DNA of 64,000 nucleotides, from assembly GCF_950295315.1 (NCBI RefSeq), contig NC_080175.1, positions 63,096,487-63,160,486 of the forward strand, given 5' to 3'. Position numbers and translations under genes: made by a program. Positions 10,776-20,718 of this stretch are shown here, one piece after another (within the stretch, counting starts at the first letter, position 1; every line of letters begins with the position of its first letter). This DNA comes from Erinaceus europaeus. Its lineage: Eukaryota; Chordata; Mammalia; Eulipotyphla; Erinaceidae. Under the pieces are notes generated by a model. It saw only the letters and a list, made by a program, of their open reading frames with translations, did not search any database and was not told where the DNA came from.

Positions 10776-12457
10776 AGCCAAATCCTGACTTCCCTGGGCA
10801 GAGAACCTCAGTAATGTGTCCTGGAGCCCACCACCCCAGAGCCCTACCCCACTAAGGAAAGAGAGACAGGCTGGAGTATTGCACCAAATAAAAGACTCTG
10901 AGTGGCTGATTCCAACCTAATAAATGCAATAAGCACCATCTCAGCAGGCTTCACCTCAGACTGTGTACAGAGACATCAGGCGTGGAATGCCAACCCTTCA
11001 CCCTCATCACTCAGATGAGACTTTTCCTTTCATGGTATTCTCTAATCCCATTCCAAAAGATTCACTTCCTAACAAAGTCCCAAAACCTAGATATAGGTCA
11101 GGTCCCGTAAGATAGAGTATATGTTCCCATTTATCCATAAATTAGGGCAAAATATATACCTGAAAGCAAAAATACACAATAGTCTTTAGTGAGTCAGTAT
11201 CAAGTTCATAATGAAATAGTGTCCACTTATACTTAGAAACCCTCCTCACCTACTTCCTATTACAGTTCTCTCACTCACTCCAAAGCTAACATTATCAAAG
11301 CAAGGACTGCAAAAGCTGAATAAGCTTTAATGATGACTCTTTAGTCACTATCAGGCCATTCCACCAGATGGGGCCCTAATTAGGGAGTCCTGAGACTCCC
11401 AAACAGACTTGATGGGCCTAGAACTCAAGTAAATCCCTTTCTCCATTGTTACTGGTTATGTCTATCATGAACAAAAAAATAGACCCTTTTGTGGGATTCC
11501 ATAGGACCTTTCCCTCAACCTGGATCAACAATGGTAGAGAATATTCCATCCTCCAAAGGGAGGATGGACAACACACTCTATGCTACATCTGAGGAAGATG
11601 GGTCGATACTGGGGCAGCATGGAATGTTCCTACTCATGACCACAGAATATGAGCTCAGATCTAGAGGGATGTAGAGTTCACACAGGCTCCTAAGATGAAT
11701 ATGGGCCACAGATCACATCAAATTGATGGAGTTTACAGTCAACAATATTTATACTTCTTTCCCATATTAGGGATCTACTCTCTTCCCTGATCCAACTTTC
11801 TGGTCCTTTTTCAGCCATGACATCATCTCCCCAGACAATAATTAGGATTCACTTACATATCAGATTTCAGGCTCAGGCAAAACAACAGCAACAACAACAA
11901 CAACAACAACAAAAACCCACTATTATAGCTACAGGCCCTTTGAAATATAATTAAAATATGCCTATTAGCTATCTAAAATATGGAGGACCTCCCAACAATT
12001 CATCTGCACTATCCCAGCCTTTAGGTCCATGATTGTTCAAAAATTTGTTTGGCTTTGTATATTAACTCTCTTTTCAGCCATCAGGTTCCAGATGCTAGCA
12101 GGATGTGACCAGTCTTCCCTGGACAGACAACAGACAACCCCACCAATGTGCCTTGGAGCTCCGCTTCCCCAGAGACCTTCCCCACTAGGGAAAGAGAGAG
12201 ACAGGCTGGGAGTATGGATCGACCTGTCAACTCCCATGTTCAGTGGGGAAACAATTACAGAAGCCAGACCTTCCACCTTCTGCATCCCACAAGGGTCTCG
12301 GGTCCATACTCCCAGAGGGTTGAAGAGTAGGAAAGCTATCAGGGGACGGGTTGGAATACGGAGGTCTGATGGTGGGAATTGTGTAAAGGTGTACCCCTCT
12401 TATCTTATGGTTTTGTCAGTGTTTCCTTTTTATAAACAAAAATTAAAAAAAAAAAGA
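10776..12457 (+). mobile_element. L1 3' UTR, long form, with displaced fragment
   Basis: 10776-10880 is a piece of the late UTR ('gacttccctgggcagagaac'). From about 10881 the order restarts at an earlier UTR point ('cctcagactgtgtacagaga') and runs about 1.6 kb to 'tataaacaaaaattaaaaaa'. It holds the internal segment absent from young copies, and a (CAA)n tract at about 11883-11911. The 162-codon frame at 12029 is UTR, not a gene. Confidence 0.8.
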
Positions 12458-12644
12458 CTGGGTGGAGGCAGGGGTGGATTCTCAGGTCTATCACAGAAGG
12501 ATGAAGGTGGGACATAGGCTTTTGAGGGTAGAAGTGATGTTAAGAAACACTCTTATTAACTTATATATACTTGATAGTTTCCTTTATGTAGAATTAAAGA
12601 CTGGGAAAAGTAAAGCTTTCTGGAAAACATCAGAAAAATGGCTA

Positions 12645-12720
12645 CTGGGAATGGTGGATTCATCATGCAGACACTGAGCCCACAGATAACCAAGATGGCA
12701 TTAAAAAGAAAACAAAAAGG
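12645..12720 (+). repeat. Isolated SINE 3' module
   Basis: 'gggaatggtggattcatcat' then 'cagacactgagcccac' and 'gataacc' match the extra 3' module of SINE-A long. No SINE-A body was recognised before it; 12458-12644 is unassigned. Confidence 0.5.
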
Positions 12721-12884
12721 GGGGTGGGGGGAGAAGGAGGGCTTATAGGATATGTGTTGGGTTATGCTTCTGATTTAATAATAATATTACGTGTGTAGCA
12801 TTAGTACTACTTGCTAAAATTATAGTTATTATAAAAGTAATACATAGTATATATGCAAATACTATATCCTTCATCATAAATTTA

Positions 12885-13037
12885 TTATAAATATTTATTT
12901 ACTCGCTAATGGGAGAAAGTGGAGGAGGAGAGAAATAGAGGACTGAAGTTTCAATTTGGTGTATGCAATGCTAGGAGTTCAATTCAGGACTTGGTGAGTC
13001 CAAATTCATTACTTTTTCCACTGTACCACATGTACGG
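12885..13037 (-). mobile_element. SINE-C-like, antisense
   Basis: A TTTA start, purine body, 'gttcaattcaggac' and 'ttccactgtaccaca' resemble the complement of SINE-C. Diverged. Confidence 0.4.
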
Positions 13038-13067
13038 TTGCAAATTTATTTTTAAAATTATATTTCC

Positions 13068-13370
13068 AGGAGACTGGGCAATGGTGCACCTAGTTGAATG
13101 CACACATTACCATTCACAAGGACTGAACTTGGGTTTGAGCCCCTGCTAACCACTTGCAGGAAAGAAACTTCACAAGCAGTGAAGCAGGTCTTCAGGTACG
13201 TGTTGTTCTTTCTCTTTTTTTAACCTCCACATAGTTTCTTATTTTCCCTTAGTCTTATCAAACAAAAAAGAAAGAAAGAAAGGAAGGAAGGAAGAAATAT
13301 GGCTATCAAGAACAGCCTATTTGTAGTGTCAGCACTAAGCCCCCATGATAACCCAGGAGGAATAAAAAAT
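13068..13370 (+). mobile_element. SINE-B followed by the 3' module
   Basis: Head 'actgggcaatggtgcaccta', 'cacaaggactgaacttgg' and 'cacaagcagtgaagcagg'. An (AAAG)n/(AAGG)n purine run follows, then a degraded form of the module ('tgtagtgtcagcactaagcc'). Confidence 0.6.
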
Positions 13371-13615
13371 AATAAATAAGCATATATAATGAAATATATA
13401 ATAAGTATATGTATTATATATTTCATTGTATTTATTTGAAAATTTAATGATAGACATTGGGTATACTTTGTTAAAGGTGAAGATGCTATTGTCTTAAATT
13501 TAAATCTCGAACATCACTAGGCATCCATTGTGAATTTTAAAGCCTAAATTTGAGCATACACTAGTTTCCCTAAACTGCAATTTAATGATTAGCTTTAAAT
13601 AAAAACTACATTATG

Positions 13616-13894
13616 GGGAGTAGGGCAGTAATGCAGCAGGTTAAGTGCACATGGCAGGAAGCATAAGGACCAGTGTAATGATCCTGGTTCCAGCTCAGGC
13701 TCCCCCCACAGGGGAGTTACTTCACAAGCAATGAAGCAGGTCTGCAGGTATCTGTTCTTTCTCTCCCGCTTTGGTCTTCCGCTCCTCTCTCCATTTCTCT
13801 CTGTCCTATCTAACAAAGACAACATCAATAACAACAATAATAACTGAAACAACAATGAAAAACAACTAGGGCAACAAATGGGAAAATAAATTTT
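13616..13894 (+). mobile_element. SINE-A with 15-bp target-site duplication
   Basis: Head, CT body and CAA/TAA tail are complete. 'aaaaactacattatg' occurs at 13601-13615 and again at 13895-13909, fixing both ends exactly. Confidence 0.92.
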
Positions 13895-13974
13895 AAAAAC
13901 TACATTATGAAAATATTTTAGTATGTATATTAACAAAGTAATAACATAATTTGTCACTTAAAGATCCATTCTTG

Positions 13975-14098
13975 GACTGGCAAAATAGCTCACATAATGG
14001 GCTGCTTTTCCTTGTTTATGACTCAGGTTTTACCTTGACCCCACTGCATTGGAAGCCCTACTGCCCTGTACTGCCCCCCCCCCACCTTTCTCGCACTA
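13975..14098 (+). mobile_element. SINE-E, sense
   Basis: 'gactggcaaaatagctcaca' is the best-preserved head of this family in the window. It ends in a C-rich run (14073-14082). Confidence 0.6.
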
Positions 14099-14237
14099 AA
14101 TAATAATAGAAGTAGTAATAATAATAATATTTATTCTTAATTTTGGGGAAAGTAGAACAATATTTGAGTTAACAGATTCTAGAGTAAATTTGCCTAAGTT
14201 TCAAGAATGGTTTGAACCAGGGCCATTAAATTCTGTT

Positions 14238-14392
14238 AGGTCCATACTCCCAGAGGGATAAAGAATGGGAAAGCTATCAGGGGAGGGGATGGGATATAGA
14301 GATCTGGTGGTGGGAATTGTGTGGAGTTGTACCTCTCCTATCCTAAGGTTTTGTTAATGTCTCCCTTTTTAAATAAAAAAAAAATTAAAAAT
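14238..14392 (+). mobile_element. L1 3' UTR terminus
   Basis: Only the last ~155 bases are present: 'ggtccatactcccagaggga', 'tcaggggaggggatggga', 'ggtggtgggaattgtgtgga' and an A-rich tail. Confidence 0.85.
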
Positions 14393-14473
14393 ACCCTAAA
14401 GTAAGAAGAAGATATGGGCAGAATATTCTACAAAGAGGAGATTGCAAGTCTACTGACATATAAAAGAATGGTC

Positions 14474-14673
14474 AGGGGCTGATTGGTTGGGCGCACGTTA
14501 CAGTGCACAAGGACCCAGGTTCGAGCCCCCAGTCCTTACCTGCAAAGGGAAAGCTTTGCAGGTGGTAAAGCAGTGTTGCAGGTGTCTATCAGTTTCACTC
14601 CCTCTCTATCACCCCCTTCCCTCTCAATTTCTGGCAGCCTCCATTCAATAAATAAATAAATGAAGATAATTTT
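14474..14673 (+). mobile_element. SINE-B with short flanking duplication
   Basis: Complete sense copy with tail 'caataaataaataaatgaag'. 'aatggtca' flanks both sides (14466-14473 and near 14676), consistent with a target-site duplication. Confidence 0.8.
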
Positions 14674-14688
14674 AAAAATGGTCAAAGT

Positions 14689-14857
14689 GGGGTGGTCACA
14701 CACCTGGTTGAAGGCACACATTACAATGTATAAGGACCTGGGTTCAAGTCCCCAGTCCCCACTTGCAGGAGGCCAAGCTTCATAAGTGGTGAAACAGTGC
14801 ATCACCTCTCTCTCTCTCTTCTCTGTCTCTAACCAAAATAAATACTTTTTAAAAAGT
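14689..14857 (+). mobile_element. SINE-B, sense
   Basis: A second copy 15 bases downstream of the previous one. 'cacacctggttgaaggcaca', 'gggttcaagtcccc' and a CT run are present. The copy carries an internal shortening of the body. Confidence 0.75.
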
Positions 14858-14871
14858 CTAAAATACTGAGT

Positions 14872-15060
14872 CACTGTTTATCAGAGAAATGAAAATAAAG
14901 ACAAAAATAAAATATCACTTAACTCATAAAATGTCATACATCATAAAGGACAATGAGAATAAATGTTGAAGAGATTGTGAAGGTAAAGGAACCCTTCTGC
15001 ACTGCTGGTGGGAATGACATTGACCCAGCTCTTGAGGATAATGAAATATATTTCTTCTGC
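14872..15060 (+). mobile_element. Old L1 ORF2 3' fragment
   Basis: 'agagaaatgaaaataaagac', 'gttgaagagattgtgaaggt' and 'cactgctggtgggaatgaca' follow the familiar late ORF2 nucleotide order. Frames are broken. Confidence 0.55.
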
Positions 15061-15156
15061 CTACAAAGTAACAGCAATTGGCAAAAACAGCCAAGTTTAA
15101 TAAATCAAAATATGTATGGAGTAAACACCAACTTGTTTCTCTTTGTACGAAAGAAG

Positions 15157-15498
15157 ATGTTATGAACTGAATACATTTGTTCCCCCAATCTCATGTGTTG
15201 AAGCTTCAGAATTTAGTGTTGCAATATATTGGGGTGGAGCCTTTAGGAGATAGTTAAGTTATCCTCCATGATGGCTAATTACCATAATGCCATGTCTGTC
15301 ATTACAATAACAAAATTGAGAGTACAGCTATCTTCTGTAAGGACACAGTAAAAAAATAGTCTTTAGAAAGCTAGGAATAGAACTCTCACCAGGAACCAAA
15401 TATGCCTGCACATTAACCTTGATTTACCAGTTTTCTGAAATCTGAGCAATAAACAACTCACATTTAACCACCCAATATACAGTATTGTTGAAACATGG
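15157..15498 (+). mobile_element. MaLR LTR fragment, MLT1-like
   Basis: It starts with 'tgttatgaactgaat', continues with 'tcatgtgttgaagctt', 'ggagcctttaggagatag', 'taattaccat', 'aaggacacag', and ends around 'gagcaataaacaa' and 'taaccacccaatatacagta'. This order matches my memory of MLT1-type LTRs of ERVL-MaLR elements. Several internal gaps. Old mammalian repeat, no coding part present. Confidence 0.6.
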
Positions 15499-15564
15499 TA
15501 TATAGATTTCACACTTGACACTATCCCAGATCAGAACTTCTTATGTGTGTCTCACCTTATCTCT

Positions 15565-16419
15565 TTTTTTTTTAATTATTTTTTATTTAAGAAAGGATTA
15601 ATGAACAAAAACATAAGGTAGGAGGGGTACAACTCCACACAATTCCCACCACCCAATCTCCACAAGCCACCCCCTCCCATGATAGCTTTCCCATTCTCTA
15701 GCCCTCTGGGAGCATGGACCTAGGGTCGTTGAGGATTGCAGAAGGTAGAAGGTCTGGCTTCTGTAATTGCTTCCCCGCTGAACATGGGCGTTGACTGGTC
15801 AGTCCATACTCCCAGTCTGCCTCTCTCTTTCCCTAGTAAGGTGTGTCTCTGGGAAAGCTGAGCTCCAGGACACATTGGTGGGGTCTTCAATCCAGGGAAA
15901 ACTGGCCAGCATCCTGGTGGCATCTGGAACCTGGTGATTGAAAAGAGAGTTAACATATGAAGCCAAACAAATTGTTGAGCAATCATGGATCCAAAGCTTG
16001 GAATAGTGGAGAGGAAGTGTTAGGGAGGTACTCACTGCAAACTCTAGTATACTTCTGCTTTCAGGTATATATTTTGCAGTAGTTTATGGATACGTGTGAA
16101 CATATGCTCTCTCTCACAGAAACTGGTGTATATCTAGGTTATGAGACTTTGTTAGAAAGTGAACCACCTGAGATGAAATTAGAGTGTACTATAAAAGGAA
16201 AGGTCTCACCCAAGTAATGAAGCTGAAGGGTTGTCATTCCACACGTGAAGTCTCTGGACACAGTCTGAGGTGAAGCATGTTGAGTTGGCAATCGTTGCGT
16301 TGGTTAGGTTGTGATCCGCGGATGCAATATTATTTAGTATGGATTGGGAGACGCATACAGGAAAGTGGGCCCTATCCAAGGGTTCCAGGACTGGGGGAAG
16401 TAGGGGCTCTATAGTGGAG
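15565..16419 (-). mobile_element. Young L1 3' UTR, antisense, 5'-truncated
   Basis: On the minus strand it runs without a break from 'ctccactatagagcccct' through the short-form UTR to the A-rich tail complemented at 15565-15590. It has the same shortened interior as 52514-53550. No confident target-site duplication was found. Confidence 0.85.
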
Positions 16420-16576
16420 ATGTGTGATCAACTGTATGAGGACTGGCTGTCTTTATTCTTTCTCCACCCCAAGACATATTTAATCCTAGGGATTTGGCAA
16501 CAGGGTAAGGTTCTCTATCCTTGTAACACAATATAGTATCATGTTCCCGTAGCTTAATTTAGATAATAGAGAAACC

Positions 16577-16714
16577 TATAGTGGGCTGGGAGCTGGCTCA
16601 GTAGATAAAGCACTGGACTCTCAAGCAAGAGGTCCTGAGTTAAATCTCTGGCAGCACATGTGCTTCTCTATCTCTCTCCTATATTTTTAATGAATAAATA
16701 AAATAAAAAGAGTA
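16577..16714 (+). mobile_element. SINE-C, sense
   Basis: 'gggagctggctcagtagata', 'actggactctcaagcaagag' and 'gagttaaatctctgg' plus an AATA tail. 'aacctata' near 16571-16578 recurs as 'aacctata' after the tail (16713-16720), a likely target-site duplication. Confidence 0.8.
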
Positions 16715-16720
16715 ACCTAT

Positions 16721-17654
16721 AAAAACTACTGATAGGTTAGAATCTATATTTTCTATCCTTCAAATTTCTCTATAGTGATTTAATTTCCAATATATCAGTT
16801 GCTTTAGCTCTTCTGACAACAAAGCATCCTCATCACTCCTTTTTTCTATCACTTAAATGTTCTTGATAATTAATAAGTATTTTATAAAGATTATTAAAAT
16901 GTTCATATGATTCTTCAACTGAAAATGACAGTTGTTCTTACTGTTTCATTTTCAAAATTCTGAATTTATAATTGGTTTGAACTTACCACTCCTCTCCCTT
17001 CTGTTTTGAGTATGTTGGGAATTGCAATTTTATTATAAAGTTCATTCTTTTGTTAGTGTGAATTTCAATGTCAGAGAAATTTCAAATTGATAGTGTGGGG
17101 ACTGAGGGCTCTTCTTGGGCAGCTTGTTGTAATTACTCTTCTCCCAAGTCACCATTTTTCACATTTTCCTTTAGGCTTACTATGGAATTTTTGGTTATTA
17201 TTGAAGTGAACTGACCTTAAAGTGCACAAATGTTAATGATTGTTTACAAAGTTAAAAAATACATAGTCGTTATGAAATTGATTTTATAGCAACCAGAACA
17301 ATAAATAGAATGATGAATGTTGCTTTTTTAATATACTGTATGATCCTTAATTCTGGCTTTCTCTCTTTGTCTCTCTCACATACACACACAGACACATTTA
17401 TTGCATGACATTTGCAACTGCCATAAAACATGCAAAATACCAACACTGGTCATATCACTGTCATTTCTGCCTTTTCCTTTCCTGTGTGTTTGCTCCTTTT
17501 GTTGCTGTTATTTGTGTTTCCATTTATATTCTACCAAAGATTTCCTCCTCTGAAGTTAGAGTTCCTTTACTTCTTTTGAGGTATGAATATAGAATAACTC
17601 CACATGTTGATAGAACTTGGGAGACAGAGTTAGAAAGGGAGCACACAAAATGAA
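16721..17654. other. Unique DNA, nothing recognised
   Basis: An 82-codon open frame at 17405-17653 shows no family resemblance that I can name. A short (CA)n at 17379-17390 is the only simple repeat. Confidence 0.45.
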
Positions 17655-17875
17655 ATTTGAGCTTTGGGTGGAGTGTTGTACCAAAGCAAGGGTCTCTGAA
17701 GGAGGGTCTGGAGTAAGGGATATGGGGGTAGTGGGGGCTTGGAGTCTGATGGGGGAGGTGGATAACAGTTAGTAACTGAACATGTTATGCAGAACTGAGA
17801 AGCAGTACACATATGTAAAAATATGTTGTAATTCATTAACCCTCCCATAAATATATATTATAAAAAACAATATAA
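17655..17875 (+). mobile_element. Old L1 3' terminus (tentative)
   Basis: 'gttgtaccaaagcaagggtc' then a G-rich block and 'attcattaaccctcccataa' resemble the tails at 7190-7270 and 35120-35270. Confidence 0.5.
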
Positions 17876-17889
17876 AACACTGATCTGAT

Positions 17890-18156
17890 TTTTAAAATTG
17901 ATTTCAATGATTAACAAGACCATAGGATAAGAGAGGTACAATTCCTACCCCCAGAGTTCCATAACCCACCCCCTCTATTGGGAGCTTTTCTATTCTTAAT
18001 CCCTCTGGAAATATGGACCCAGCATCATTTATGGGGTGCAGAAGGTGGAAAGTCTGGCTTCTGTAATTGCTTCCCCACTGAACATGAGTGTTGGCAGTGT
18101 GATTCATACTCCCTGTCTATTTCCTTAGTGGGATAGGGCACTGGAGAGGAGAGGTT
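17890..18156 (-). mobile_element. L1 3' UTR terminus, antisense
   Basis: 'accataggataagagaggta', 'acccaccccctctattgg', 'ggggtgcagaaggtggaaag' and 'ttgcttccccactgaacatg' are the complement of the late UTR. Truncated on its 5' side near 18156. Confidence 0.85.
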
Positions 18157-18256
18157 AGCCACCATTTCCTTTGTAAATTCTGTAATTTAAGTGGGGAAAT
18201 AAATTTGAAATTTTTGAAAATATACAATAAGTTCAAAATAGAATAGCTTAACAAAT

Positions 18257-18307
18257 ATATATATATACACACACATATATATGTATATATGTATGTATAT
18301 ATATATA
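18257..18307. repeat. (TA)n/(TATG)n/(CA)n tract
   Basis: Alternating purine-pyrimidine dinucleotides. The Y/I/T-rich open frames on the minus strand, up to 187 codons, come from this tract plus neighbouring sequence. Confidence 0.9.
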
Positions 18308-18420
18308 GGTATATGGGCTTTGTATGCATGTGCATATTTGATTGTTGTGAGGGAGCATTGGATCATATAGTGACTTATTCTCAAGAATATGCAAATATAG
18401 CAAAAAGAAAATGACCAGAT

Positions 18421-18703
18421 TTCGGCCAAGATGGCGAAAGAGCCAGCAGATGCCATGAGCTCCAGAAAGAAGCAGCTTGCTACCTGGTATTCTCTGGATA
18501 GGGTAAGATACTGGGCTGTGTGTAGGAGGGTGAACACAGGCTGGCCAGGGTGGCACCATAATTGAGTCCCAAAACTCACTCTTGGGCTGACAAACAGAGG
18601 CAAGGGGGACAAAAAAAATATTTTGATTATTTCTGAGCCTACTCCTACCACCCCCACCCCAGAATAAGCCCCCAGGGGCTGGACAGCCCCTTCTAGCAGG
18701 GTC
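18421..18703 (+). mobile_element. L1 5' leader-like segment
   Basis: It opens with 'ggccaagatggcgaaagag', which holds the YY1-type core (AAGATGGC) found at the start of many mammalian L1 5' UTRs. The segment is GC-richer than its flanks. It is joined in the same orientation straight onto an L1 3' UTR at about 18704, with no ORF1 or ORF2 between. A potential splice donor 'ggtaaga' lies near 18501. Identity as L1 leader is inference. Confidence 0.5.
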
Positions 18704-20578
18704 TGTCTTTTTAATACATAGGCTGAGTCTTTGATATGTAGACCCTCTTAAAAGCTTAGTCCTGGGAGAACAGAAGCAACCAGTGGCATAGCTATATACA
18801 AATAGTGTCAAAGGACATAAAATATGGTGATGGTGTGTATGATACAGAAAATCCTAACAAAGGAATTTTTCAAAGTTAGCCCAATTGCCAAACAGTGTCA
18901 TTATTGAAATAACTATCTATTGTCTTCTTAGACCCTAAGACAGCAGGATCCTCCTGTTTCCTTCTATAGAGCTTGTATTTCCTCCAGTCCTGGAACCTCT
19001 GTGGTGGGGCTCACTTTCTTGCATGCTTCTCTCAAGTCATACCAAATGATACTGCATTCTCTGATTACAACCTAATCAATGCAACCAGTGTCACCTCAGC
19101 ATGCTTCACTTCAGACTGTGTCCAGAGATGTCAGGCATGGAATGTCAACCCTTCAGCCTCATTACTCGGGTGAGACCTTTCCTTTCATGGTATTCTCTAA
19201 TTCCATTCCAGGAGGTTCACTTCCTAACAAAGTCTCAAAACCTAGGTTTAGACCAGATCCCATAAGATAGAGCATATGTTTACATGTATCCATAACTATG
19301 GCAAAATATATACCTGAAAGCAGAAGTACACAATAGTCTATAGTGAGTCAGTATAATGTTCACAATGAAATAGTATCTACTTAGACTTAGATAAACTCAT
19401 CACCTACTTCTTATTACAGTTCTCTCAATCACTCCAAAGCTAACCTTAGCAAAACAAGGACTGCAAAAGCTGAATAAGGGCAAGAGTCTGGAATACTTTA
19501 ACGATGACTCTTTAGTCACTATCAGGCCATTTCATCAGCTGGGTGCCTAATCGGGGAGTCCTGAGATTCCCAAACAGACATGATGGGCCTAGACCTTGAA
19601 TAAATCCCTCTCTCCATTGATATCAGTCATTTATATCAGGAAAAACACAATAGACCCCTTTGTGGGCCCCCATAGGACTTTGACCTCATCTTGGATCAAC
19701 AGTGGTAGAGGATGGAAAACATACTCTATGCTACACCTGAGGAAGATGTTTCAATACTGGGACAGCATGGAATATTCCCACTCATGACCACAGAATGTGA
19801 GCTCATATCTACAGGGATGCAGAGGTCACATAGCCTCCTGAGCTGAATATGGGCCCCAGATCACATCAAATCATTGGGGTTTACAGTCAACAATATTTAT
19901 ACCCCTTTTCGATAAAAGGGAGCTATTCTCTTCCCTGATCCAGTTTTCTGGTCCTTTTTCCAGCCATGACATCATTTCCCCAGACAATAATTAGGACCCA
20001 CCTGCATATCAGATTTCAGGCTCAGGGGAAAAAAGGAAAAGGAAACAAGCAAACAAACAAACAAACAAACAAAAATACCTAGTATAGCCAAAGGTTCTTT
20101 GGAATTTAACTAAACTATGCCTACTAACTATTTATGAAATGGGGGACCCCCCAGCTCTTCATCTGCACTATTCCAGCCCTTATGTCCATGATTGATCAAC
20201 AATTTGTTTATCTTTGTATGTTAACTGTATTATCAACCACCAGGTTCCAGATGCTAGCATGATCCCAGCCAGACTTCCCTTGACAGACAATCTCACCAAT
20301 GTCCTGAAGCCTGCTTCTCCAGAGCCCTTCCCCACTAGGGAAAGAGAGAGGCAGGCTGGGAGTATGGATCGACCTGTCAACACCCATGTTCAGCAGGGAA
20401 GCAATTACAGAAGCCAGATCTTCAACCTTCTGCATGCCACAATAACCTTGGGTCTATACTCCCAGAGGGATAAAGAATAGGAAAGCTATCAGGGGAGGGG
20501 TTGGGATGCAGAATTCTGGTGGTGGGAATTCTGTGAAGTTGTACCACTCTTAACCTATGGTTTTTTCAATGTGTCCTT
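18704..20578 (+). mobile_element. L1 3' UTR, long form
   Basis: Starts with 'taatacataggctgagtctt', an early UTR point, and keeps the full long interior (19340-20150). An (AAAC)n tract sits at 20047-20072. It ends at 'tcaatgtgtcctttc' and passes into a T/C-rich run instead of an A tail, so the 3' end is damaged. Confidence 0.8.
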
Positions 20579-20718
20579 TCTTTTCTTTTTTTCTCTTTGC
20601 TTTTTCCTTTCTTTTTCCATTTAGTTTCTGTTTGTCATCCAAAGAGTAGATTATAGGACTTTTTTTTTTTTTTTTTGGTGTTACCTGACCAACCCTTATT
20701 CACCCTTTCATGAACCTG

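Noticed and set aside
12029..12517. 162-codon open frame
   Set aside because: It is antiparallel-free UTR sequence of a long-form L1 and shares peptides with other UTR copies.
18187..18811. Minus-strand open frames of 156 and 187 codons
   Set aside because: They run through a TA/CA microsatellite and antisense of L1-like sequence. The composition is repeat-driven and no domain is visible.
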